DNA of 64,000 nucleotides. It comes from Sycobia sp. Sy_11. Lineage: Eukaryota > Arthropoda > Insecta > Hymenoptera > Epichrysomallidae. A model generated the notes under the pieces. The model saw nothing but the letters and a program-made list of their open reading frames with translations. It was not told the origin of the DNA and did not search any database. Position numbers and translations under genes: made by a program. Position 1 is the stretch's first letter, and the number at the start of each line of letters is the position of its first letter. This document shows, one piece after another, positions 1 through 11,959 of the stretch. The DNA lies in assembly GCA_018907035.1 (NCBI GenBank), contig JACCIC010000040.1:331501-395500 (forward strand). Direction: 5' to 3'.

Positions 1-81
1 CAGCTCGGTCTTCGGGTTCATTTGTAGGGACAATAAAAGGATTATCAAGTATCATATTTATATCATCACCATGAGCAACAC
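1..81 (-). CDS. carboxylesterase exon 5, cut by window edge (catalytic histidine)
   Basis: The exon begins after AAATATTCTTAG at 82 and encodes GVAHGDDINMI and following residues, giving the triad histidine (His457) in the family motif GxxHGDD/E. It continues off the left edge. The remaining 60-80 residues and the stop codon are not in this window. Confidence 0.85.
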
Positions 82-3000
82 CTAAGAATATTTTTGTTAG
101 TCAAAATATCGAATAAATATTAAAGGGTATTGAAAAAACTTCTAATACCTAAATCTACAGGATTTTTCATAAATGCATCACTAAAGCTAGTTTTAGCTCT
201 ATGTCCGTAAAACCAAAATAATACAGGACTCCTATTCACCTTAGCTTGAACTTTAGCGGCTTTTATCATATTAGTACAATACACTCTATCGCCTAATAAC
301 TTTATAAAGGTATCTGTATTTGATTTCGTAATTTTTTCATTTCCAAAGTAATGAGTTCTAATCATGTCTGAGAAATGATTATGGTATGCTGGAGGCATAT
401 CATACATTAACATATCTGGCGCTACATCATTCCATTTTTCATCTACCCATTGAAGAATATTATCGTCTTCGATATATTCTACAAAATAAAAAAGATTCAT
501 TTTATAGTGATAGTGCTATAATTGTTAAATTATTATTAGATACATACCTACGCCTGGAATAAGTCCTTCATTTTTTACAACACCAGCTATCCAAAGAACA
601 TCAGCTACGTCCTTGCTGTTAATTATATCAATCGGTTCCCGGTCAATAAATGGTTGAGAGCCACCATTTTCGATTACAGGCCCAAAAGGAATTCTTGGAT
701 TATCCATCCAACCCTAATAAAATACATATAAAATGAGAGGTTAAATTATGACAATATTAAAGTACATCTACGGCCTTTCCAAATTACTATTTTATTCGAA
801 CAGATGTTTAGTATAGCTTACTATATATTTTTCTATTGCTGCACCTATGTCAAATGCTGGCTTGTCACGCAAGCATTGAAGGATTACTTGCATATCATCA
901 TTTCTGCAGTCTAATAAATCCACTAATTTCTGGAACCTTTCAGCGGGATTTGTTTGTAATTGTCCTGGACTAAGTGCTGAACCGCTGAATGATATACCAT
1001 TTTGAAACAATCCTTTACTCCATGGGGATAAATAATGAAGGTGAACGCTCCTCCCACCAGTGCTACATCCAACCAACGTAATTCTCGCAGGGTCGCCACC
1101 AAAGCTTCGAACATTTTCATACGTCCATTGTAGTGCCATGCTTTGATCCTTTAGTCCCATATTGCCAGGAATATGATGATCTCCTGAGCTTAAAAATCCA
1201 AAAATTCCCAAACGATAGTTCATGGATACAAAAATAACATCTCTATCCATGATGAATTTCACGCCTGAATATGCACTTCCCAATTTATAACCTCCGCCGT
1301 GAATAAAAACTATGACTGGCAGTAACTTTTTTCTATTATGGACTGGTGTATAAAGATTTAAGTACAGACAGTCTTCACTCCCTCGTACGACAGGTACATG
1401 AGGCCCCTTTATGGGCTTGTGTCTAACGCAAGCACTAGCCTTTTGCTTTGCCATTATAGGTTCATCCCATTTTTCTACTGGTTCTGGTGGCTAAAATGAA
1501 TTGATTGAATGTACTTAATATGATAATTATGCAAATAATAGAGTATATTTATATAATATTTATATAATTTATTTATAATTCTTCGAAGCAAGGTAAAACG
1601 CAAGAATTTTTCTAAAACTATAATTAATTATCTGTGATTTTAATTATGTGAAAAATATTTAGAACATATTTTTTTCTTTCAAATTCATATTATTTTAATA
1701 ATTTGTACATTATGCAGAACGAAAAGAAAAAAAATATTATAATATATATCTTAACAAACAGTTATATTTAAAGTTTTAAAAAAATTGAACTATTAATCTG
1801 ATTTATTACACGTGTATACATTTTTTACAATAATCGTATTCATATTTGTATATTCTATAAAAATATTAATAATTACAAATTTATTAATTCAATACCTTGC
1901 AGAACTTTATGTATACTCATAAAGAGAGGCTCGCTTACCCGAGAACCAATTTCCTCCAGAAGGTGAAATATGCATTAAATATAACAAAAAACTGAAACCA
2001 TTGCCATTTTTTCTTCAAATGGGCCTCGTTTCTCATTAGTTTTAAGTAAACAATGTATCAAAATAATAAATTTCTATTTTATTATTACATATAAAATTAC
2101 CCATGAATATGAACATTTTATGCTTTCTCGCTACTTCAAATATCTTTATCTTAGCTATAGAGCATAAAATTCATGTTGTTTTTAACTGATCTGTTTCTAT
2201 TTGAAATTAGAATTATTTTAAATTATGTGAATTTTTGAAAATTTTTTAGGAAATTGAAATATTTAGCGAATAAATTTTCAAATATTTCTAAATATATACA
2301 TCAATGTTTCAATGCAAAAAAATAAATAAATAGAAATCCCAATGACTCACTATGGTTTGAATTATTATGTATAATTCATTATTAAAAAGTCATTTAAAAA
2401 GCAATAATTAAAAGTAATAATAAAATCCTAATAATAATAAATATAATATTAATAAAATGAATAAGTCAATAAATATGATTCAATCCATTAGTACTATGAA
2501 TTTATTAAAATATTCATTCCCTTACTATTCATTTTTGTAATACAAAACATATTTTTAAACCATCATGCTGGTCTTGAATGCACTTCAATATTATGAACGG
2601 ACCACCTTTTCTAGAACTATAATATTATCTTCTAAGCTTCTTTATTAACATATAATATATTTAATATATATAATATTCATACTATACGAGGTCAGACAAT
2701 TAAGTAACGCGACCGATTTTATTTATCGGCCTGTGGTAACACTGCGAACCTGTAACTCCACCACCGTAATATTAGATCCTTATTCTCTCGATTGAGACAT
2801 CGACGACCTTTGTATGATCATTTTTTCACCAACTATTGAGTGTTTTGTAACAACGCGCGAGTAGTGCATGTCACAAAAATGGAACAGAGAAATTTAGAGC
2901 AACGGTACGCGATGAAATTTTGTGTGAAACTCGGCGAAACCGCGACAGAAACTTATGAAAAAGTGCTTAAAGTATATGCTAGTGATGCCCTGAGTTGTAG

Positions 3001-4395
3001 TCAGGTGCTTCAGTAGTATGCCGATTTTAAAACAGGCCGTGAGAACGTCAAAGACGAGACGCGGAGCGGAAGCCCAATTCAATTGCGAACCGACACGAAT
3101 ATGCAGCGTGTCCGCGCCCTTGTTCATCAAGACTGGTGACTAACCATTCAAATGTTGGCTGACGAGTTGAATATTAACTGGAAAACACTTAAAAAGATTT
3201 TAAGCGAAGATTTCGCCTTGAAAAAGCTGTGCGCGAAGATGGTACCGAAAAATCTTTTCAGATGAGCAAAAAGCCCACCGAATGAAAATCGCTCAAGATC
3301 TCGAACAGGTTGAAAATGATCTCACTCTTCTCGATCGAGTATATATTACTGGTGATAAAAGTTGGTTCCTTCAATATAACCCCGAAACTAAATGACAAAG
3401 CCAACAGTGGCTGTCCTCAGAAACGCCAAGGCTCAAGAAGGCGAGAATGGGCAAGTCCAAAGTGAAAACCATGTTCATTTGCAACTTCGACAGTAAAGGG
3501 GTGGTTCACAAAGAGTTTGAGCTACCTGGACAAACCATAAAGTATTCTACCGCAATGTGCTCGAAAAATTAAGAAAAAGGGTGCATCAAGTGTGGATATT
3601 GGAGTAGTAGCTAAATTTGCGAGAGACTGGAAATATTTCTGTGAGAGGAAATAAGTTATGGCTCCACCCTTCGGAAAATATAGGGCATCGCAATGGACCC
3701 TAGGCCACCAAGCATAAGTGCAATGTCCGAATAGGACAGAGCACAAGTCATTGCAACCTAACCTAATCTAATACATTTTTCACCTTCTGGAGGTAATTGG
3801 TCCTCCGGTGAGATGAGATGATGATGCCTTTCCTTTTCAGTATAACCTAAATTACTCAAGATCGATAAATTACGCAAGGTAATGCAACATACACAAGGGT
3901 ACAGTTAAGTAATTAATGCTAATAAACTTCGGGAAAACCCAACTCTATCTAAATTAGCCATATTATTTAGATGGAATAAGGAAACGCGTAGATCAAATTA
4001 TACATTGCAATACTTAACAACGATAGAAAATTAAATTAAAAAAAAAGAATGCAATTGAATAATATTTGGTATGATATAATCTTTTTTAATTTCTCAATCG
4101 AAATGAAGTTTCTTATTAAAACTTCTATCAATTTTTATTTTCAATTTTTAGTTTTAGGATATAAGAGCTTTATTTTTCTTTCGGAAACGTAATTTGAGAA
4201 AATTTTATAATAAAATAAGTAGCAAACTTGGGTTGATTGTCAAATATCATTTGAATGCATTTTCTGCATGCGTTAGTAAAGTTTGAAATAGAAGGCACTA
4301 TGAAAAATTTTTTAGATCACTGTTCTAGAATTATATGAATAATTTATCAATTCATGACGCATTTACGCAATAAATTGGCTTGCGAAGAAAGTATA

Positions 4396-4441
<46 letters not shown>

Positions 4442-5414
4442 CAAAATACGTCAAAAAGCCAAATATTCAGTTCGGACGGCCTGTCAACTATCATATATAC
4501 AAAGCCCCCTATGCCAATTCACTTATCCATCCATTTTTGGAAATTTTGTAACATTTAGTTTGATTCTGCTATAAAGTAGTCCTTAAAATCAGGCAGTCAA
4601 CTGTTATTATACCGCTTGGAAATTCACGATTTCGATCGTAATATGCTTTTTAAGCGATCAGCAATTCTTTGCTTGTTTATCTATTCCTTATTTAATTCTC
4701 TTTCCACATTATCGTGTAAAAAAACAGAAAAATTAAGTAGTATCATTTGCTTATAATTTCCCCAAATATTCAAGTCTTTCCGAGCGGTAAATATAGCAGC
4801 AAATGAATCTTATAACCCGCCTGGATCGTGGAAGCTAGAACTGGGCTATTCACATGAATATATTCATGAAAATAGCATCGAATATATTGTAAATTAAATT
4901 ATCGTGAATAAAATAGTAGATAATTTATAGATACATTTTATAATTTTGTTCTGAATATAAAATTAAATACTTTATTACATTTTATTATATAGATTTTTGA
5001 AGGATGTACGTTTTTTCTTATTTTTGAAACTAAAATGCCCTATACTTGAGAAATCTAGATATCTTCTTCAAACGATTTATGTTAATGTACAAATTATTTG
5101 ATTGAAATGGTATTTTCTATTTAGTGATATTAAGTGTATCAGATCCAATAGCAGATGTTATAACTAATATAGAACTCTTCATTTATTCAGTTTCAAATGG
5201 GTATTATAAATTAAATTACCTCAAATCGTCTTGGTCCTATTGGCCGCTTTGCAAATGGTATACCTTCAAAGGCCTCATATGGACGTTTATTGAACGACTC
5301 TTGATACGTTCCCACAATGACTCCAAGAGGAGTTACGACTGTAGGCTCCGTTGGATTTGATAAAATTTCACTTATTAAGTGAAATAAAAAAAATATATGT
5401 ATAAATAAATACAT
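1..5414 (-). CDS. carboxylesterase (alpha-esterase / venom carboxylesterase-like), partial multi-exon gene
   Basis: This is a type-B carboxylesterase (alpha/beta hydrolase) that would hydrolyse carboxylic esters, and a signal peptide suggests secretion. I place five minus-strand exons at 5414-5220, 1490-822, 713-548, 478-149 and 81-1. Every junction has GT-AG and keeps one reading frame, giving about 480 residues, while the family usually has about 550; the C-terminus lies beyond base 1. The N-terminus is a hydrophobic signal-like stretch. Conserved blocks follow in order: the FEGIPFAKRPIG region (about 49-60), SEDCLYLNLYTP (about 103), the oxyanion HGGG (129-132), nucleophile Ser208 in GCSTGG, Glu337 in KNEGL and His457 in GVAHGDD. 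The catalytic triad is therefore complete. One oddity is the nucleophile elbow GCSTG, where most relatives have GESAG. Intron 1 is long (3.7 kb) and holds a mariner relic; the other introns are short. The substrate cannot be inferred. The family assignment is firm; venom versus metabolic role is open. Confidence 0.93.
149..478 (-). CDS. carboxylesterase exon 4
   Basis: The exon is 330 nt. It starts after a pyrimidine-rich tract ending TTTTGTAG (479) and ends at GATTTAG before GTATTA. An ATG lies just upstream in the intron, but the phase from exon 3 requires the acceptor at 479. It encodes residues 344-453, with the helical segment before the histidine loop and the SPVLFWFYGHR strand, the counterpart of the family block xPVYxYxF. 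Confidence 0.85.
548..713 (-). CDS. carboxylesterase exon 3 (catalytic glutamate)
   Basis: The exon is 166 nt, starts after TTATTAG at 714 and ends at GGCGTAG before GTATGT (547-542), in phase 1. It encodes GWMDNPRIPFGPVIE, then WIAGVVKNEGLIPGV, which carries the catalytic acid (Glu337) in the block that reads xDEGL in many relatives. The residues match the conserved order of the family between the nucleophile and the histidine. Confidence 0.88.
822..1490 (-). CDS. carboxylesterase exon 2 (oxyanion hole and nucleophile)
   Basis: The exon is 669 nt (223 codons, residues 66-288), begins after TTTTAG at 1491 and ends before GTAAGC at 821. It carries SEDCLYLNLYTP, HGGG, the NYRLGIFGFLSSGD block, GNMGLKDQSMALQW, and the nucleophile elbow GCSTGG, followed by a YLSPWSKGLFQNGISFSGSAL block typical of insect esterases. 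This one exon makes the family identification certain. The frame could read past the donor to a stop at 792, but the splice to the phase-matched exon 3 explains the homology better. Confidence 0.92.
2688..3595 (+). mobile_element. mariner relic with transposase pseudogene, 3' truncated
   Basis: A terminal-repeat-like start (CGAGGTCAGACAATTAAGT) follows a TA at about 2686. A broken transposase starts at ATG 2879 with MEQRNLEQRYAMKFCVKLGE. It then reads through KTLKKILSE and YITGDKSWF (first catalytic Asp) and on to the PGQT region, ending near 3595 at residues resembling VFYRNVLEKLRKRVHQV. There are several stops (for example at the TAG after SQVLQ) and frameshifts. The C-terminal third, with the other two catalytic Asp residues, and the 3' terminal repeat are missing. 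It is antisense to the esterase inside intron 1, and it is a dead copy. Confidence 0.85.
3596..3830. other. unresolved element-like segment with telomere-like hexanucleotides
   Basis: Sequence joined to the truncated mariner is clearly less AT-rich than the surrounding intron. At 3757-3775 it contains AACCTAACCTAATCTAAT, close to the insect telomere unit CCTAA, and then a 26-nt stretch nearly identical in inverted orientation to 1943-1968. On the minus strand it could be the 3' end of a non-LTR element, but no domain can be read. Confidence 0.35.
4393..4439. repeat. (TA)n microsatellite
   Basis: Uninterrupted TA dinucleotides for about 46 bp in esterase intron 1. The IYIYIY ORFs over it are artefacts. 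Confidence 0.97.
5220..5414 (-). CDS. carboxylesterase exon 1 (signal peptide and N-terminus)
   Basis: The exon encodes 65 residues from an ATG at 5414. A hydrophobic leader rich in Leu, Ile and Phe covers roughly residues 2-18, followed by the family N-terminal beta strands (VVTPLGVIVGTYQ) and FEGIPFAKRPIGPRRFE. It ends in phase 0 at GAG followed by GTAATT (donor at 5219-5218), and joins exon 2, which starts PPEPVEKW. The ATG was chosen because it opens directly into the hydrophobic leader. The distance to exon 2 is 3.7 kb, so gene predictors may miss this exon. Confidence 0.88.
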
Positions 5415-8099
5415 TTTTATAGTTCTAACAATATGTACATATATAATGTAATTCGACTATCAGTTAACCCATAGAATATTATTTAACGTATCTTAAAAAA
5501 GCAACTGTAGGTTCAAGCGATGAAATGTTTCCTGAAGATATTATAAAAAATTGTAAGCCTATTTATAATTTAAAATACGGCATCAAAGCTGAAAAATTAT
5601 TTGTAATTCTTAAATTGACCTACATTTAGTTCAACGTGCATATGTTAAAATTTATCATAATCAATTCTATTTAAAAAATTACACAAATACTATATTTAAA
5701 ATTGAATAACTAGCTTCACACGTCTAATAAAAGCTCACACAAAAATATTGTTAATTTTATCGTAACCTGACCAACTACATCTAAAAGTATAATATTTAAA
5801 AATTGTAAATACAAATAGTTCTTGAAATATTATATTTAGTTCATTTTATTTAAGTTTCTTTTTATATTATTATTTTAAGTTTTTAAATTACTAGAATCTC
5901 GTCTAATATATACCTAATAATAATCAACAAATGAAATCTGTGTAGAAGAATAATCAATCAAAAATCATTTTTAGTATGAAGTACTTCTAATTATTTTGCA
6001 GCCAAAAGATAAAATGCTAATGTCATTTCCATCGGCTGATTATAAGAACATAAAATATACACTATATATACAGAAAATTAAAAGATTACCACACGTGCAA
6101 AATTTATCCCATGAACGCAGCGAGTCCGCAAGCCTAGCGTATATTTACTACTTTTCCTTACAATCTATAAAAAGGTCGATTACAAAAAATTCTTACTTAA
6201 AAAAAGACAATATTATTTACTTAATATAATAATTATTATAAATACTAAATGAATATGATATAATATATAATCATATTATTTATCATAAATTATTTACCCT
6301 GGATTGATCTTAAAATCTCCAATTGAACATGATTTATCTGAATGAAATGAATAAAAGTTTTTAGAGAATGCAATATTTTTTAGTTTGTGCCTTACTCTTC
6401 TTAGCAGAAACTTACAAATCAGGCCAATGAAAATATTTATTAATTTAATGAAATGTAAACAATTATCATTGTTTCAATGCTCAACTGTATAAGATTTTCT
6501 TAAACATTCTGAAAAATTAAATAAATTATAAATCAATTTATGAGCTTAAATATTTAAAAACAGTTATCGCGTACATGTTCAAGTACTGTAAGGAATCATG
6601 AATTAAATGTTTTAAAGGTTAAATATTTGATAACTTCAAATTTTTCCTACAGTATTTAATTACAAATGAAGGAAATAAAAGTCCTTTTGAGTAAAAAAAG
6701 ACTAGGCATTCAATTTTTTTCTTATATGAAATAGATCTGAATCTAGTGATTTTAATTTAAGAAAATTATTTACTTTTTATAAAACAAGTAAATATTTGCT
6801 TGATATGATAAAATTTTTTTTCAGTCTATATATCGGTCTTCAAATATCAGCGAATATATAAATTTATCCTTGCCAATTCTAAGGAGATAAAAAAATATCG
6901 TTTATTTTTTTTCAATATTTTATTTAATTCAATATTTTTTCCCGATATTTCCCGTTAAAACTACCAGAATATCTATTATTGAATTATACAATGTAAAGTT
7001 ATAATTATTTTTCTCATTTTGCATATTTATCCTAATATAATTTATTTATGAAAATGTTATTATTAATGAAAAGTCGAATAAGTCAGCTTACATCAGAATA
7101 TGATAATACATTCCTAAGATGGAGTATAAATTTTTAAATAATTGAGAAAGTAGAGATTGTTCTATTAAACAAGATAATCAAAATACTCCAGCATGTACTC
7201 GACTCATATTTATTCCAAAAGTGTTGTCAGTTGTTGCGGGAAAGTATAATTTATATTTGTAAAATTCTTCTACAAAAGAACATCGATAACTTCATTTTTG
7301 CGTAATATTCTTGTGAAATATTATTTGTTATGAATGATCAAAAATTATAGAATGGTATAAAATTAACAATTATTTTTTTGCCAAACCAAGCCAAGATAAG
7401 GATTGTTAGTATATAATGTAAAGCTATACTATGAAGCTACATTATAAAGGGTGGTAAGTATTTGAGAAAAGTGTAGAAGCTTTAAACAAGTATGTATCAC
7501 TCAACTATGAGAGTTGTAGTATGTCCTATGACGAATATGTGTTTGTTAATAGTGTAACATTGTTAGTTCAGCTTTATTAAGTAACAATTTAACCACGGTA
7601 TAATATTAGAATATAATGAGTTAAAGTATTTGACGCTCATAATCGTATCGTCTAATTTGACATTTAAAATTTATAATTTGTAAAATAATCCTATACCTGA
7701 TACATTATAACGTATATTATGCTGCAGACTAGCTCTTTCAGCCAAATAACAAAATAAATAAATTATAAGCATACATTTTAGATTAGAATAGGAATTTTAC
7801 TTAATTTTATCAATTTTTTAAAAATAAATATTACTTTGTTTTTATTTAAAATTTTCGATTTTTTGTAAAATATTGTTTATGTGATAATTGAAGAAATGCA
7901 TATACCAGAAAAAACAAAGTATTCGAAAAATGAATAGTCTTATTAGTTAGCTCAAGAATACTATTTTTTTACTTTATCAATTATAAATACTGCATATAGT
8001 ATGTGGTCTTGACTTACCTTAATAAATAGTATTAAATTAAAAAATATTTGTTATGTAACCGTGCAATATCAAGGAATTCTATTTTTATATCTGCTTTAG
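5415..8099. other. AT-rich intergenic sequence upstream of the esterase
   Basis: Upstream of esterase exon 1. It should include the promoter and possibly a 5' UTR exon, but I cannot place a TATA box with any confidence in such AT-rich DNA. No coding segment or mobile element was recognised. Confidence 0.5.
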
Positions 8100-8670
8100 T
8101 TCAGGGACGTCGTGTTCAGAGGCGTCGAACCTCGCGTCGAAAAATATATAGTAGTTATTCATTGTAAAACCAGACCTAACTAGTAGTACTAGACTGGCGA
8201 CACTTTTTGCTGATTATTCGAGCGAAGCTTTTTTTTATCTATTTTTTCTTGTTCTAAATCTTGACTTTATATCACTAGTGAGAGAATCGAAAATTGGCTA
8301 ATTCGTATCAAGATTGAACACCCGCGGCATTTATCTAGCGAGCGAGAAGCCTTGTCAACTCGCAGAATTGGCGTAAATGTCGTCGACCGTGCGAACTCGT
8401 CAGTAGGCGAAAATTGGCTTCCTTATCTCTGGCAGTCGTACCAGAAAGAATTTACCCTCCTAATACGCCTAATTCGATGGGGGTTCCGAACAAATCTTGC
8501 TTCAAATGCAAACACCCTACATGTCCAGTAGCCCGAATTATTTCTAAATAAAGAAATGTATTTTTCGTTATATTTGATTCTAATCTTTGCATTCTTATAC
8601 CTGCTTCCATTTCCTCTCTTTTTATTATTTTAGGAAAAGGCGCGACAAACATCTCGAATCACCGAAGCTG
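8100..8670. other. less AT-rich island of unknown nature
   Basis: This stretch is visibly richer in GC than its surroundings. On the plus strand about 8451-8567 encodes PPNTPNSMGVPNK and then CFKCKHPTCPVARIISK before a stop, with AATAAA next to it, which could be a short 3' exon or an element fragment. On the minus strand there is a 66-codon ORF at 8452-8652. I do not recognise either and assign no function. Confidence 0.3.
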
Positions 8671-11467
8671 ACTTTAATCTATTTTTGTATCTTTTATTCT
8701 GGCGAATACTTTTAATGACCATTTATTATATATTCACTATGATATGCCGGCTCACACATTCTCGCAAACAAAAGTCTGTTTTGCTCCCTCGTGTCATAAT
8801 ATATTATTAAGTATATTTAGCCAATATTTCTAAAGATTATGAGTACGTTTAAATAATTTCAAGAAGATTAAGTACGTGCGTAGGATATTAAAAAATTTCT
8901 ATTTAATTTAATATACAAAAAAATTAAAGGAGCATTTTTACATTGTAAAAAAGTATTAGATGTACTAGTAAAATAATTCGATTTTTGTATACTATATAAC
9001 CATTCAAATTAGTAAAATTTTTTTTCTGTCTGAGCATGGTGACAGGAGCGATCATCCCTGGTGTATCGGCGTCTAAAATCTATTGGAAAACAACAGCCAC
9101 GTGTGTTTTTATTTACAGTTAAAAGATAAAGAAAATTGAGGTTATAGATAAAAACAGAAATGACAGTTACTGATACACGTGTTAGTCGCATTAAGTTGCA
9201 TATCATGTATGCTTCGGAAATTCAACTTTTCGGCCTTATAGTGTAGTGCATTATTAAAGATTTTATATTCTATATTTTCTATTGAATATTTCACCGATCC
9301 TTTCCTCTTATCTCGCTATATTGTTTTAAATTTCTAAATTTGTAAGACCCTTAAGATCTTGGTTCTTTTTGCGTTTCGCATTATCGAGGTTACAATAATT
9401 TTAATGAACTTCTTATCGCGTTACACGCGCTTATTAACGATGAAGCCTTCAAGTTTGCCGCAATAAAGTCAATGATAGAATTTATAATCTTCAATTTTAA
9501 TTTTTTGGTGATGACGTAAATTTCCTCATAACATAAACTACTAAACCAATCTTCCCATTGAAATAACCATTATAATAGAATATTCTTTATAATGTAATAG
9601 CCATTATAGTTATTGAAATATTTAGGTTTTCTAATATGCATGTGTGCGGATGATTGAATTCGACGAAAACAAAAAGGACAACATTCGAATGTTTTTACTT
9701 CTAAGTATAGGTATATTATACACATGATAAATAATAACTTTCATAGAAAATTTAAAAAATTATATGTCAATTAAAGATCTGATTATTAAATAATTAATTT
9801 TTAGCAGAAAATAATTATATTAACTGAAATATGAAGAGATTTCATATATAGGCTCTTTCGCATATTATGATTAAAATATTAAAAAAAATATTATCATTAT
9901 ATATATACGAAATATTGTTCGTAAGAATTTTATTCAATAACAGTCGCTATATTTCAGTAACTGCCCAAGAAAACTAAGGCAAGAATAATAAGACTTCCCA
10001 ATAAAGTGAAAATTTTTGAAGTTATACATACAACAAAATGAGTTTAAATTCCAAACAAAATAAAATATTTTTATTTTTCAATTCAAACCTGTCTGTATGT
10101 GTGTTCTTATTGGTTCTTATCTCTTTTTATTTTCTATATTCAAAAAACTGCGTTATAATATTAATAAGCTAGGAATAATCGATAAACGTAAAATGTGGAT
10201 GAAAATATTAAACATCCATAGTAACTATAAACAACTAATTTGTTTCTGCATTACATTTTGATAGAAATAATTATTCGGGTTCAGGAATTAGGAAAAAATA
10301 AGAAGGGACTAAGCGAATAACTTAGGTAAACGAATTGACTTGAAGTCATTACAGCTTGCGCGAAACATAATCAATCGCCAAGTACTCCAATAGGTCGTAG
10401 CATGTATAACTTGCATTTTTCTTTCGATTTAAGAAAATAACTTCAGAAAATACCTCTTCTTGATGTTCAATAAATTTTGTTTTTCTTCTTGTATTTAAAT
10501 AAAATTTTTGATTTCTTCACGACATTCTCCTAATGTAGTGATCCCAATGTAACTGTAAAATGTGAATGAAGTGAACGGAAGTAGAAATAAGCAATAGTAG
10601 AATCAACAACAAACGCGAAAATACGATGATAAACACGAATGGCAACAACTATGCTCGAATGGTTGGAGACGTGGCAATACAGAGATCGTGAAAGTAACCG
10701 TGAAAATGATATCATTTGTCAGTGATGGTCTCGAATGTTCCTTTTGTATACTGGAATTGCTATACACGTTTTGCGCAAATACAGCTGACGAAAGCAAGTT
10801 CCGTTAAGGAACATCAAGATAAACAGAAAAATTATACGTAAGGTACGCGAGTATGCAGAATATATACAGGGAACCAAAACACTGCGGCTGCAAATAGCTA
10901 GTGTTGCACCAGCTTCTAGTGTTGCAAAGCTTACGACGTCAGTCGCAAAACTACTATGAGGCAATATATATCTTTGTTTATAAAAATATCGTAGACCTCC
11001 ATCGCTGATTAGCACCGGGTATTTGAAGCATAAATAGAGCGACGTTAAATAATAATGACGTAAAAAAATTACATAATCATCCGAACTGCAGACCACACGA
11101 GGCTCCGCAATTATTTCTTCTTGAAATACAAATTTTCTGAAAAATAAATGCGGGACGACAAAACTGTAAAATGTAATTATTATCAAAATAACTTAATTAC
11201 CTAAATAAACTAATCACTTAATTTATTTATTTTGAAAAATAGCTATTTTAGGCAAAAAAACTTGGCTTTATGTCGGAAACGACGATATTTTCGGCCTGGT
11301 ACTCTCGAAACATTTGTTCATCGTATCAAAAAACATAAAGTAACATTAAGTTAAAATTTGCATTTCAGAAAAGCGCGTTGCTTCCCCTAATTGTCAATTC
11401 AAACAAACCTATGATAATCTATATTATTTCTAATCTATAGCAACTTATATTACTAATCTATACTAAT
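8671..11467. other. AT-rich sequence without recognised genes
   Basis: I see no conserved coding domain, RNA gene or clear transposon. The longest open frame (155 codons, minus strand, 10719-11186) has no recognisable motif and is treated as chance. Confidence 0.45.
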
Positions 11468-11600
11468 TAAGCTATATTCCTAAGAATATATAATATATTA
11501 CACTCTTGGATAATTCCACAAGTTAAGCGATGTAAAACATCGATAAAATTTGTAATTACCTAAGAGTTTAATATATTATATATTCTTAGGAATATAACTT
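11468..11600. repeat. inverted-repeat (fold-back) element with nested hairpin
   Basis: A left arm at 11468-11509 and a right arm at 11559-11600 are inverted copies of each other over about 42 bp with a few mismatches (core TATTCCTAAGAATATATAAT). The 49-bp middle holds a smaller perfect hairpin, CGATG-TAAAA-CATCG. It may be a small fold-back MITE. No protein is encoded. Confidence 0.7.
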
Positions 11601-11959
11601 AATTATTTAATTCAATTCCACGAAACAATATAGCGAACGTAGAATGATCTATTTGTTTTTCACTAGGATAAGGTTTGAATTCGGACGGGAATATTTATTT
11701 GAAAGGGGTAAAATAAATACGCATTTAGATTTTCTTTGTTAAGTTACTAAATGTATTAAAGTTAATAGGCATAAAAAACGTCCACTTAATGAGTGGAGGA
11801 AAAAGCCGTTTTCAAAGTAAAAGAAAGTTAAGTTAAGAAAACACAAAATGCTACAATGACAAAACAGGCCTTTTAAAACTAAAACAATATACAAAAGGTT
11901 ACCATTATTTACAGAGAGCTCTCACCATGGTAATTTTAGACAAGTAGCTTAATACTATG

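Larger units (their letters stand above)
1491..5219 (-). other. esterase intron 1
   Basis: This 3.7 kb AT-rich intron lies between exons 1 and 2. It holds a mariner relic (2688-3595), an unresolved element-like tail (3596-3830) and a TA microsatellite (4393-4439). No extra esterase exon was seen in it. A short segment at 1943-1968 is almost an exact inverted match to 3778-3803. Confidence 0.75.

Noticed and set aside
8452..8652. 66-codon minus-strand ORF
   Set aside because: No recognisable family and no splice-supported continuation; described only as part of an unresolved island.
10719..11186. 155-codon minus-strand ORF
   Set aside because: Hydrophobic and Phe/Tyr-rich as expected from AT-rich DNA, with no motif, no splice-linked partner and no similarity I can recognise.
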